Of a DNA stretch of 64,000 nucleotides, positions 57,183 to 64,000 are shown piece by piece. The DNA is from Burkholderiales bacterium. Lineage in GTDB: Bacteria; Pseudomonadota; Gammaproteobacteria; Burkholderiales; WYBJ01. Numbering within the stretch: position 1 is the first letter of the stretch; each line of letters begins with the position of its first letter. The notes beneath the pieces are model-generated. The model had not been told where the DNA came from. It saw only the letters and a list, made by a program, of their open reading frames with translations, and ran no database searches. The stretch lies in the NCBI GenBank assembly GCA_022841915.1, contig JALHQN010000017.1, forward strand, positions 54,438 through 118,437, in the 5' to 3' direction. The translations under genes were made by a program, and so were the position numbers.

Positions 57183-57212
57183 CGGGGAAAGATCCTTTCC
57201 CCGTTTTGTTTT
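57183..57212 (+). terminator. Terminator-like hairpin between tRNA-Gly and tRNA-Cys
   Basis: Perfect 9-bp stem CGGGGAAAG / CTTTCCCCG with an ATC loop, followed by TTTTGTTTT (57204-57212). It begins 12 nt after the CCA of tRNA-Gly and ends 3 nt before tRNA-Cys. Either a real intrinsic terminator with readthrough or a processing hairpin of the tRNA precursor. Confidence 0.7.
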
Positions 57213-57214
57213 GT

Positions 57215-57288
57215 GGCGGGGTGGCAGAGTGGTCATGCAGCGGCCTGCAAAGCCGTCCACGCCGGTTCGATTCCGACCCCCGCCTCCA
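57215..57288 (+). tRNA. tRNA-Cys (anticodon GCA)
   Basis: Cloverleaf with acceptor GGCGGGG/CCCCGCC, D arm TGGCAGAGTGGTCATGCA, anticodon loop CCTGCAAAG, T arm GCCGGTTCGATTCCGAC, discriminator T and encoded CCA. 74 nt. Its 3' end is the probable insertion target of the ICE that starts immediately downstream. Confidence 0.96.
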
Positions 57289-57321
57289 TAAAATCAACGA
57301 CTTACAAGTTGTTGCGACCGC

Positions 57322-57368
57322 ACAAAACGCCCGTTTTGTCGCCAAAACACGCCTAAAATCGCCAAAAA
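57322..57368. repeat. Inverted repeat and three phased 10-bp direct repeats next to the attachment site
   Basis: ACAAAAC-GCCC-GTTTTGT at 57322-57339 is followed by three head-to-tail copies of a 10-bp unit, CGCC(A/T)AAAA(C/T)(A/T), starting at 57340, 57350 and 57360. The 10-bp period puts the A-tracts on the same helical face. Likely arm-type recombinase sites or an intrinsic bend at the ICE end. Confidence 0.6.
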
Positions 57369-57439
57369 TCGGCCTCCGGAGTGGCACAACCACGCGGAAT
57401 TCGGCTATCTTGCCGTGTACGCGAGTTTTGGAGGCAATC

Positions 57440-58594
57440 TTGGCAACCAAAAGAAAGCGGCGCAGCAACTGGGAGTTCATCGTCCGTCGCAAGGGGCTCT
57501 TGCCTCGGCCGCTGTATCTCACCTTCGACACCGAAGAAGAGGGCGACGAGTACTGTCGGCGCCTAGAAGCGCTTCTCGATCAGGGGATCGTGCCGGACGA
57601 AGTCGTCTCGCGCACCTTGCCGAAGCCAGCGGGGCGTTTTTCTCTGGATGACGGCATCACGCTCTACCTGGCGGAAGTCCCGGTGGGCAAGTCGGACGTC
57701 CCGGTTCTGGAACTGATCGCCCGCCGCTTTGGGCTTGATCCCATTCAGGCGATCGACAATGCCTGGACAGCACGCTTCATCGGCGCGCTCAAGACCAAGT
57801 ACAACGCCGCCCCGACCACGATCCGCCACTATGTCGGTGCGCTCGGACGATGCCTGGATTGGGTGGTCCGCAACAAGCCGAGCCTGCTCGCGACCAATCC
57901 GATGCGAAATCTGGGCCGCGGCTACGCGCTCTATTCCACCAAGGACATCGCGTCCGCGCCCCGGCCCCGAGTGGATATTGAGCGCGATCGGCGTCTGACG
58001 GGCGAAGAAGACGAGCGGATACGGGAGATCCTTGCTGGCAAGAAACCCGAAGGAAAGCAGCGCCCGCTGGAATTGAAGTTCGCACCCGCGCTTCGCTGCT
58101 TCTACACCCTGGCGCTTGAGTCGGCGATGCGCATGCGCGAGATGTATACCCTGGAGCGCCGGCAGATCGACTTCGAGCGTCGCACGATCTTTCTGGATGC
58201 CACCAAGAACGGGAGCAAGCGACAGGTGCCGATGACCTCGGTCGCGATCCAAGCCCTCAGGGGCTACCTGGACGAAGCCCAGCGGCGCACCGATGCGTCA
58301 GACAATTCGCCCCATGAGATGTGGGTGTTTCCGTGGTTCGCCGGTGATTTCTCGGACAAGAGCCTGCGTCAGACGACGTCCCTGTTGTCGCGGCAATTCG
58401 CTCGGGTGTTCGAGGCCGCCCAATGCGTCGATCTGCGTTTTCACGACCTGCGGCATGAAGCAACGAGTCGACTCTATGAGAGAACGTCGCTGACCGATCT
58501 GCAGATCGCCAAGATCACCGGCCACAAGACGCTCAGCATGTTGGCCCGGTACGCGAATCTCAGGGGAAGCGATCTCGCCGACAAGCTATGGTGA
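57440..58594 (+). CDS. Tyrosine recombinase/integrase of the ICE
   Basis: Site-specific recombinase that would integrate and excise the element at tRNA-Cys. 384 aa from TTG 57440, which has GGAGG 5 nt upstream; longer in-frame starts run through tRNA-Cys and are not plausible. Catalytic residues: Arg231 (ESAMRMREM), Lys256 (ATKNGSKRQ), His335 and Arg338 (HDLRHEATS), His362 (TGHKTLSML) and nucleophile Tyr371 (ARYANL). N-terminal basic arm (TKRKRRSNWEF) and SAM-like core-binding domain at about residues 80-160. All catalytic residues present. Confidence 0.92.
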   Translation: MATKRKRRSNWEFIVRRKGLLPRPLYLTFDTEEEGDEYCRRLEALLDQGIVPDEVVSRTLPKPAGRFSLDDGITLYLAEVPVGKSDVPVLELIARRFGLDPIQAIDNAWTARFIGALKTKYNAAPTTIRHYVGALGRCLDWVVRNKPSLLATNPMRNLGRGYALYSTKDIASAPRPRVDIERDRRLTGEEDERIREILAGKKPEGKQRPLELKFAPALRCFYTLALESAMRMREMYTLERRQIDFERRTIFLDATKNGSKRQVPMTSVAIQALRGYLDEAQRRTDASDNSPHEMWVFPWFAGDFSDKSLRQTTSLLSRQFARVFEAAQCVDLRFHDLRHEATSRLYERTSLTDLQIAKITGHKTLSMLARYANLRGSDLADKLW

Positions 58595-58672
58595 GGGTGG
58601 GTTGTGAACTCGAACCCCGGGGTAGAGCCGGCCTTCGCCCACGGCGCGTCGGTCGGGATCCAGCGGCTGCGA

Positions 58673-58996
58673 TCAGCTGACGGGCGCTTGCTGTGGACCC
58701 GAGGGCGGGGAGGTCGTCTCAAGGCTCGGGATCGATCGACGACCACCGCGTTTCTGCAGCGGATCCGGGTTCCCTGACCGCTGATTGCCTTTTTGGCGAA
58801 GCGTGAAATCTTCGCGCCGCTGGTCGGTCTGTCGTCGCACCTTGTCGCGCAGATACTCGACTAGATCGACCTCAAGGAACACCCACGCGCGTCCAATCTT
58901 CGCGCCTGGGATGTCGCCCGCTCCAACCAGCTCCAGCGCCGTGGATCGATCTATCTTCAAGAACTCCGCAGCCTCATTGATATCGTAAGTCTTCAT
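58673..58996 (-). CDS. AlpA/excisionase-like helix-turn-helix DNA-binding protein
   Basis: 107 aa. N-terminal MerR-type helix-turn-helix (MKTYDINEAAEFLKIDRSTA, then LELVGAGDIPGAKIGRAWVF), as in HTH_17/excisionase and AlpA proteins, followed by a disordered basic/Pro/Ser tail (residues 55-107). Convergent with the integrase. Probably a recombination directionality factor or a transcription regulator of the ICE; which of the two is not clear from sequence. Confidence 0.8.
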   Translation of the reverse strand: MKTYDINEAAEFLKIDRSTALELVGAGDIPGAKIGRAWVFLEVDLVEYLRDKVRRQTDQRREDFTLRQKGNQRSGNPDPLQKRGGRRSIPSLETTSPPSGPQQAPVS

Positions 58997-59208
58997 TGGC
59001 TCCGCTCTGCATCACGCTACCCAGCGTAACCGGCGAAGGCGCTCGATGGTCATCGAGGCCGGGCGTGGTTCGCCGTGGAACGAAGATAGATTCTCAGCGA
59101 ACGTGTCGATTGGGCAAGGGTGAATTCCTGTCGGAAATGGACGGATTGAGCCGGTAAAGTGCGCCATCCCTGCAGGGATTCGCGGGTCAGTCATGACATC
59201 GGTATCCA

Positions 59209-59811
59209 TCAAGCGCGAAATCCCTGTCGCGCCAGCCGCAGATGATTGGTGCTGATGCTGCAGACGGGGCACTTTTGCCGCTCCAGCGGCAGGGAGCGCA
59301 CGACCAGGTATCGAAGCATGCAGGTGGCGCAGCGCACGCGCTGCAACTCCGCTTGCCGGGACTCGAGGAACCCGGCATGAACGAGCAGGGCATAGGCGAG
59401 GTTCACGTCGAGTCTCCGACCGATCGCAAGAGGGCCCGCGTTCGCGTACAGGGAGGAATACGTGGTGAACGCCATCAGAAGTTGCCAGCCCCGATTAAGG
59501 CGCACGTCGCACGCATTGCCGATCTCCTCGTAGCAGGCGACGAAGGTCGCGCAGTGAAGCGTCCATACCGATGAGGTGCTCGCGCTCGGGACGGCGAAGA
59601 ACTGCGCGCTACTCTGGCGCACCGGGCCGGGCGAAGCACCCTTGCCCTGCAAGACGCGATACAGCTCGCGGATCCGGCGCGTCGAGAGCCCGGTCAAACG
59701 AGTGATCACACGCGTCTTCGCTTCGAGCCGGACCAGTCCCTGCGCCAGTTCCAGGAAAGCCGGTTCCCAGCGCACATCCCTGGGACGTGCGCTGGACGGG
59801 ATGGGGATCAT
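59209..59811 (-). CDS. FlhC-like transcriptional activator of the ICE
   Basis: 200 aa, similar in layout to FlhC. The zinc site is fully kept as Cys161, Cys164, Cys181 and Cys184 (RCATCMLRYL ... KCPVCS), the same C-x2-C-x16-C-x2-C spacing as the flagellar FlhC I know. N-terminal helical part (RLTGLSTRRIRELYRVL) resembles the FlhC helix-turn-helix region. In related ICEs, FlhC/FlhD-like pairs (SetCD of SXT; BisDC of ICEclc) are the master activators of transfer genes. The start overlaps the stop of the FlhD-like gene by 4 nt (ATGA). Confidence 0.85.
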   Translation of the reverse strand: MIPIPSSARPRDVRWEPAFLELAQGLVRLEAKTRVITRLTGLSTRRIRELYRVLQGKGASPGPVRQSSAQFFAVPSASTSSVWTLHCATFVACYEEIGNACDVRLNRGWQLLMAFTTYSSLYANAGPLAIGRRLDVNLAYALLVHAGFLESRQAELQRVRCATCMLRYLVVRSLPLERQKCPVCSISTNHLRLARQGFRA

Positions 59812-60287
59812 TTCGGGCCCTCCGCCGGTTGATCAGGACGGGCAGCGACGAAAGATGCGGCATGCAGCTGGCTTGCCTGGCGATGCAGCCGTGCCCCGTT
59901 TCTGAAGGCGCGGTAGGGGAATCGAACGATCGGGCGTTTGAAGCCGAGTGCCAAGTGCTCGAGATCGTCGTCGGAGAGATCGCGCAGAAAGAGCGCCTGT
60001 TCGATCGTGATGCTCAGACGAATGAGCATGTCGGGCCGATGTGCGAGCGCGTCCTTGGCCGCCATGCGGGCGAAGCGAAGGTACTGACGGTTCAGTTCCA
60101 GGACGCGAGGCGCTTTTGGCTGATCGCGACGAAAGCGCTCGACCGAGCGCTGGAGCAGCTTGACCGAGCATGTCAGTTGGGCGATGCACACGCTCGCGTG
60201 GCGGACGTATTCATCCTGCTCCGGACTGAGGTGACCTAGCCAGTGCTCGGCGATACGCTCGTTGATGGCGCGTAGTTCGTCGGTCAT
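59808..60287 (-). CDS. FlhD-like transcriptional regulator of the ICE
   Basis: 159 aa. The central segment (LNRQYLRFARMAAKDALAHR, then LIRLSITIEQALFLRDLSDD) matches the FlhD pattern of the helix that holds the FlhDC heterohexamer and the RLGI-type turn. It is upstream of, and translationally coupled to, the FlhC-like gene, as flhD is to flhC. Expected to form a heteromeric activator of ICE transfer functions. GAGG precedes ATG 60287. C-terminal 40 residues are not conserved. Confidence 0.72.
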   Translation of the reverse strand: MTDELRAINERIAEHWLGHLSPEQDEYVRHASVCIAQLTCSVKLLQRSVERFRRDQPKAPRVLELNRQYLRFARMAAKDALAHRPDMLIRLSITIEQALFLRDLSDDDLEHLALGFKRPIVRFPYRAFRNGARLHRQASQLHAASFVAARPDQPAEGPK

Positions 60288-60734
60288 GACGGATGCCTCG
60301 CGCCAAGGGCGGCAGTGTTTGGTGAGGTGCAGGCCTCTGCACTTGCCTCGATATTCCGAGGCTTCGTGGTCGCTGCGCCATCCGAGAGTTGCGTTGGGAC
60401 AGTCCCGCAGGGCTGTCCCAACCTAGGCATGTCCAATGCGGTTCACCTCGCTGTGTTGTTGTGGAGCCCGAAGTGTGGGGAGGCCTGGTGCAGCGTGCAA
60501 CCCTGGTCGAGTCAAGTAGCATGACCTTGTCCTGGAGTATCGAATTTCGATACGAAGGGGTGCAATCGCGGTCGCGAGTGGCTCTGGAGCGTTCGGACGC
60601 TGCGGCAACTTGTACTTAGCGCGACGAGGCCCGCTTTTCCCGTTCAACCCGTGCATTTTCGACAGGGATTGTGGCGAGCATTCTTCGATGCGATGGGACA
60701 GACTAGTCAGCGTCTGCCTCGCGGAGAAGGGCCA
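60288..60734. other. Divergent regulatory region between the FlhDC-like and parAB operons
   Basis: 447 bp without a supported gene, lying between the FlhDC-like pair (minus) and parA (plus). It holds a 30-bp near-perfect palindrome (separate entry). No clear -35/-10 pair was identified. Confidence 0.5.
60393..60422. repeat. 30-bp inverted repeat in the divergent FlhDC-parA region
   Basis: Outer arms GTTGGGACAG (60393-60402) and CTGTCCCAAC (60413-60422) are perfect complements; the inside continues as CCC/GGG around a GCA loop with one unpaired T. Position between two regulatory operons suggests an operator, a ParB centromere-like site or an RNA hairpin. Confidence 0.7.
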
Positions 60735-61580
60735 TTGATCAAGTTCACGATCACCAGCACCAAGGGCGGGGTCGGGAAGACCACCCTGACAGCCAATCTG
60801 GGCGCGTTGCTTGCCGACATGGGGCTTCGCGTCCTGCTGATCGATGCCGACGTCCAGCCGTCGTTGTCGAAGTACTACCCGCTCTCGGCCACGAAGCCGG
60901 TGGCCGGTCTCACGGAGCTCATGGTTCGGGGAGAGATGACGCCTGCGTGCATCACGCCGACGATCTATCGCAACCTCGATCTTGTCGTCTCGGACGATCC
61001 GGAGGGCCACCTGCCGCACTGGCTCATGAATCGGATTGATCGAGGATTTCGCTTGCGGGTTGCCCTGCAGTCGCCGCTGGTTGCCGATGCGTACGACTGC
61101 GTGCTCATTGACACCCAGGGTGCGGTCGGCTCACTGCAAGATGCGGCGGTGATGGCGGCCGATTTGCTGATCTCGCCCATTACGCCGGAAATCCTCTCGG
61201 CCCGCGAGTTTCGCGACGGGACGATGGAATTGCTCCACAGGTTGGAAGCGGCCCGTGCGCTCGGCGTTCCGCTCGGGCCGATGAAGGCGGTGATCACACG
61301 CCAGGATCGAACGTCTGATGCGCGTCTTATCGCCAGCGGCATCCGAGAGGACTTTGCGCGGCTCTCCGACAGAGTCTGTGTGCTCGAGACCGTCGTGCCT
61401 CATGCCAAAGCTTACAAGGAGGCGGCCACACTGCGCGTCCCGGTGCATCGTCACGAGCCCCGTCGCCACGGGGTCACGCCCAGCGCCTATGCGGTGATGC
61501 ACGAGCTTGCCTGGGAGTTGATTCCCGGCCTGCGAGGTGTGCATGCAGGACTGAACTCGTTCCGGGAGCGCATGGCGTGA
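60735..61580 (+). CDS. parA: ParA family partition ATPase of the ICE
   Basis: Deviant Walker-type ATPase that with ParB stabilises the excised element or controls its replication. 281 aa from TTG 60735 (AAGG 4 nt upstream), which places the deviant P-loop STKGGVGKTTLT at residues 8-19, as expected; ATG 60693 would add 14 residues. Other motifs: LLIDADVQPSLSKYY, DCVLIDTQGAVGSL, ADLLISPITPE. Overlaps parB by 4 nt. Confidence 0.93.
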   Translation: MIKFTITSTKGGVGKTTLTANLGALLADMGLRVLLIDADVQPSLSKYYPLSATKPVAGLTELMVRGEMTPACITPTIYRNLDLVVSDDPEGHLPHWLMNRIDRGFRLRVALQSPLVADAYDCVLIDTQGAVGSLQDAAVMAADLLISPITPEILSAREFRDGTMELLHRLEAARALGVPLGPMKAVITRQDRTSDARLIASGIREDFARLSDRVCVLETVVPHAKAYKEAATLRVPVHRHEPRRHGVTPSAYAVMHELAWELIPGLRGVHAGLNSFRERMA

Positions 61581-63037
61581 ATACCGACGCCTCTGAGCGC
61601 ACGGTCCCTGCCGATGCGTCCATGGTGCTCGGCGATCGCTCGGCGCGCGCCTTGTCGTTGGAAGAGCGCCGTCAGCTGGTGGCGCAGTCGCTCCAGGTCG
61701 GCAATCCCGGAAACAACGCCCGGCTGCTCCCCGAGGAGGCCGATCCGCGAGTCGAATGTCAGATCGAAGTCGAGGTCGATTCGATTCAGCCCTATGGCGG
61801 CAATCCGCGCCGGTGGGCGAACCCGAAGTTCGAGGAGATCAAGGCGTCGATCCGGGAGATCGGAATCCGCAGTCCGTTGAGCGTGACAAGGCGCCCGGGC
61901 GAGCGCCACTTCACGGTCGAAGCCGGTGGCAACACCCGGCTGATCGCACTCCAGCAGCTTTGGGCCGAGACGCGAGACGCACGCTACCAGAAGCTCGTGG
62001 TTGTGTTCCGGCCGTGGTGTTCCGAACGTCATGTCCTCAGCGCGCACCTGATCGAGAACGAGCTGCGCGGGGAGCTCGCCTTCTGGGACAAGGCGCTCGG
62101 CGTGCTTGCCCTGAAGCAATCCATCGAGGCGGAGGCCGAAGCGGGGGAGGAACTTGCGCTGCGCGATCTGGCGCTCGAGCTTCGCCGTCTTGGCCTCACG
62201 ATCAATTCGGCAACGCTCTCGCATTGCCTGTACGCCGCGCAGCGGCTTCGAATCCTGGGCGAGGCAATTCCGGATCTCACGGGGCTCGATGTGAGGATCC
62301 TGCAGCCGCGGCTCAACGAACTCAGACGTTACGCGAGGGATCGCGCGGGGATGACCGAGGACGCGTTCTACGACGGTGTGCTGGCGCCGGTGTTCGAGCA
62401 GTTCGCCAACGCCTGTGCCGGCACGAGCGACTTCAGCGTGCAAGCGCTGTGCTGTGCCTGCGAGGAAGCGCTGGCGCGCGCTACGGGCGATCCGGTCGAG
62501 GTGTTGCGGGCAACGATCGCCGGTCTGGCGCGTTCGCCGGAGGGCGCGGGGTCGGTGCCGTGCCCGGCCGATGCGGCTGTCGTCATGCCGATGGCCTCCG
62601 AGCAGGCGCAGCGCGCGGAGAACGATCCGCTTGCTGACGAGAGCGCTGGGCTTCCAGTGCACGGCGCCCGAGCTGGGTCTGCCGACGACAGCGTCAAAGC
62701 TACTCGGCTGAGGGAACTTGCGCACGTATTCGCCAGCGTCGCGGGCATCGCGCACTGTCTGCAGTTCGATGCGCAGGCACCGACGGGCTTCCAGATGCAG
62801 CCATTGCCTGAACTCGATGCGCGCGAGCCCACGCGCGGCCGCGCATGGGGTCTGCTCGCCAGCTTGTCGGGCCTGTCCTCGTTGTCGATACCGGCACCAG
62901 CGCTGGATGCCGCATTCGTCCAATGGCTGACCGACAGCCGGGACGAGGCTGCGAACGCGTTCTGGGATCTCCTTGCGCTCGCCCGGACCCCCTGTGGTTC
63001 GCCGCTCAAGCGCGATGCGACCGAGGGGCCTCATTGA
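61577..63037 (+). CDS. parB: ParB family protein of the ICE (ICE_PFGI-1 type)
   Basis: 486-aa DNA-binding partition protein. ParB/Srx-type N-terminal domain (YGGNPRRWANPKFEEIKASI, FTVEAGGNTRLIALQQL) and HTH region to about residue 230; a long ICE-specific C-terminal part of low complexity (Ala/Glu-rich) and a conserved end follow. The N-terminal GNPGNNARLLPEEADPRVE is typical of the ICE subgroup. GTG start overlaps the parA stop and its stop overlaps the next gene's ATG. Confidence 0.9.
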   Translation: MNTDASERTVPADASMVLGDRSARALSLEERRQLVAQSLQVGNPGNNARLLPEEADPRVECQIEVEVDSIQPYGGNPRRWANPKFEEIKASIREIGIRSPLSVTRRPGERHFTVEAGGNTRLIALQQLWAETRDARYQKLVVVFRPWCSERHVLSAHLIENELRGELAFWDKALGVLALKQSIEAEAEAGEELALRDLALELRRLGLTINSATLSHCLYAAQRLRILGEAIPDLTGLDVRILQPRLNELRRYARDRAGMTEDAFYDGVLAPVFEQFANACAGTSDFSVQALCCACEEALARATGDPVEVLRATIAGLARSPEGAGSVPCPADAAVVMPMASEQAQRAENDPLADESAGLPVHGARAGSADDSVKATRLRELAHVFASVAGIAHCLQFDAQAPTGFQMQPLPELDAREPTRGRAWGLLASLSGLSSLSIPAPALDAAFVQWLTDSRDEAANAFWDLLALARTPCGSPLKRDATEGPH

Positions 63038-63579
63038 TGCTGCCTATCGTGGACGCCGAGGTCCGCCTGGTGCTGCTAAATCATCTGGCTTCGCGGCGGT
63101 TGGCGAACTCGCCCTCGGCGCTGCGATCAGCCGGTCTCGAGCCGGAGCAGATCGAGCGCTTGCGTGCACTCCCGGCCCAGGAACTCGCGCGCCTTGCCGA
63201 CATGCGCAGTCTGACGATGGGGTTCACCATCAATCCCGCGGGACTGCGCCACGGCTTGCGTGCAATCGCGGTGATGCGCGACCGCGAATGGCTCGAATCG
63301 TACTTTCTGCTTCACGGTGCCTCCTGGCAGCTCATGCGGGCGCTCTTCCGGCTCCGTCGCAAACGCGTCTTTAGTCGCCGGCAGGAACTCGGCGCATGGT
63401 TTCCGCCAGGCAGGGTCAAGCTTCCCGAGGGGCCTGTCCGAGAGGACATCCGCATTGTCTGGAAGCGCATCCAGGAGAACGATCTGCGCCTGCGCTACTA
63501 CCGCTTGCACCAGGAGTTCAAGCCGATCCTCATCCGGGTGCTCGAGGAGGTGATTCGCAGCCAGGAGGATCGCCGGTGA
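63037..63579 (+). CDS. DUF2857-family ICE protein
   Basis: 180 aa from ATG 63037, which overlaps the parB stop (TGATG). It belongs to the helical DUF2857-like group regularly found after parB in this ICE clade; landmarks LSPSALRSAGLEPEQIERLR-like start, RSLTMGFTINPAGLRHGLRA and GASWQLMRALFRLRRKRVFS. Function unknown, perhaps a DNA-binding regulator. The C terminus overlaps the next gene's GTG. Confidence 0.72.
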   Translation: MLPIVDAEVRLVLLNHLASRRLANSPSALRSAGLEPEQIERLRALPAQELARLADMRSLTMGFTINPAGLRHGLRAIAVMRDREWLESYFLLHGASWQLMRALFRLRRKRVFSRRQELGAWFPPGRVKLPEGPVREDIRIVWKRIQENDLRLRYYRLHQEFKPILIRVLEEVIRSQEDRR

Positions 63580-63971
63580 ACGACAGCCTACCCAGTGCCG
63601 CTGCAATCACCGCCGAGGTGCTGCTCGATGTTTTCGATCTGCCGGTGAGCTTTCATCGCTGTCTGGTGCCCGTGACCGGCGGGGTGACACCCGCCCTCAT
63701 GCTCTCTCACGCGATCTGGACCACGCAGGGGCTCGATTCTGCCGCGGCAGGATGGTTTGCCCGCTCCCAGGCCCAGTGGACCGACGAGATCGGTCTGTCC
63801 CGCTCCGAGCAGGAGACCGCGCGGCGGGCGCTGCGCGAGTGCGGATTTCTGGAGGAGCGCCGCCTGGGCCTGCCGGCCAAAATCTGGTTCCGGGTGCGCG
63901 CAGAGGTCGTCTGGCACGCGCTCGAAGCGCACGCTGCGCGAAGGCTTAGCGCCACATCGCGAGGGGGATAG
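63576..63971 (+). CDS. Small winged-helix protein of the ICE backbone
   Basis: 131 aa from GTG 63576, overlapping the previous stop (GTGA). A winged-helix-like region reads QAQWTDEIGLSRSEQETARR, then ALRECGFLEERRLGLP, a pattern seen in replication-initiator-like or regulatory proteins of SPI-7-type elements (STY4528 group, from memory). It is tightly coupled to the parA-parB-DUF2857 operon. Function not established. Confidence 0.65.
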   Translation: MNDSLPSAAAITAEVLLDVFDLPVSFHRCLVPVTGGVTPALMLSHAIWTTQGLDSAAAGWFARSQAQWTDEIGLSRSEQETARRALRECGFLEERRLGLPAKIWFRVRAEVVWHALEAHAARRLSATSRGG

Positions 63972-63972
63972 C

Positions 63973-64000
63973 GTGTCCGAAGCGAAGCCGGATGGCGAGC
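63973..64000 (+). CDS. Start of a further ICE gene, cut by the right edge
   Basis: GTG at 63973, one nt after the preceding TAG, with GAGGGGG upstream at 63963-63967; the first codons read VSEAKPDGE. Too short to identify. Confidence 0.3.

Larger units (their letters stand above)
57289..64000. mobile_element. Left end of an integrative and conjugative element (ICEclc/PFGI-1/SPI-7-like)
   Basis: Downstream of tRNA-Cys the chromosome is interrupted by a tyrosine recombinase pointing away from the tRNA, an AlpA-like HTH gene, an FlhDC-like regulator pair, and parA-parB-DUF2857-like genes in tight overlap: the backbone order of this ICE clade near its integrase end. The direct repeat marking the far end, and the conjugation genes, are outside the window, so the extent is partial. 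Confidence 0.8.

Noticed and set aside
57206..57439. N-terminal extension of the integrase upstream of TTG 57440
   Set aside because: The extension is the translation of tRNA-Cys and the repeat region; the TTG has a GGAGG 5 nt upstream.

Overview
The window is chromosomal DNA of a GC-rich betaproteobacterium (Burkholderiales/Nitrosomonadales-like). The evidence is gene order. The block rpoE-rseA-rseB-mucD-(glutaredoxin)-lepA-lepB-DUF4845-rnc-era-recO-pdxJ-acpS-nagZ, the block smc-zipA-ligA, and uvrC-pgsA-tRNA-Gly-tRNA-Cys are typical of that class. So are the Bug-type (tripartite tricarboxylate) solute-binding proteins and the dapC-dapD-pilU cluster. No rRNA genes and no CRISPR array were seen.

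Layout. 1-7.9 kb: end of a cobalamin-binding protein gene, rluB convergent with prmB (coding ends overlap by 86 bp), then pilU, dapD, dapC, an unknown exported protein and queF on the minus strand. 8-15.4 kb: smc, zipA, ligA and a purine phosphoribosyltransferase on the plus strand. 15.4-33.5 kb is a catabolic/accessory stretch. It holds an AtuA-like/DUF4387/Bug unit, a 6PGDH-like dehydrogenase, GTP-dependent PEP carboxykinase with a clear terminator, and a two-component flavin monooxygenase. It continues with an LVIVD propeller plus CobW GTPase, a cystathionine beta-lyase-like enzyme, CO/xanthine dehydrogenase FAD and Fe-S subunits without the molybdenum subunit, a FapA-like DUF342 protein, a tandemly duplicated membrane protein and a TauD/TfdA dioxygenase. 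33.5-41.3 kb: an ArsC-like gene with an in-frame TGA, a decayed Bug fragment, an unknown membrane protein, a Bug protein, an aminotransferase convergent with an MFS transporter, tRNA-Asn and a class III aminotransferase. 41.5-57.3 kb: the conserved envelope-stress, secretion, RNA-processing and DNA-repair block, ending at tRNA-Gly and tRNA-Cys.

From 57.3 kb to the right edge lies the start of an integrative and conjugative element (ICE) of the ICEclc/PFGI-1/SPI-7 kind, inserted at the 3' side of tRNA-Cys. It has a tyrosine recombinase, an AlpA/excisionase-like HTH protein, an FlhD-like plus FlhC-like regulator pair, and, divergently, parA-parB-DUF2857-like and a wHTH gene. Transfer genes and the far end of the element are outside the window.

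The most unusual item is the ArsC/Spx-family (YffB-like) gene at 33567-33917 on the minus strand. Its conserved active-site cysteine codon is TGA. The frame is intact on both sides, a good ribosome binding site precedes the upstream ATG, and a 7-bp stem/7-nt loop hairpin sits 15 nt after the TGA, as expected of a bacterial SECIS element. It is a candidate selenoprotein. A nonsense-mutated pseudogene is the main alternative.
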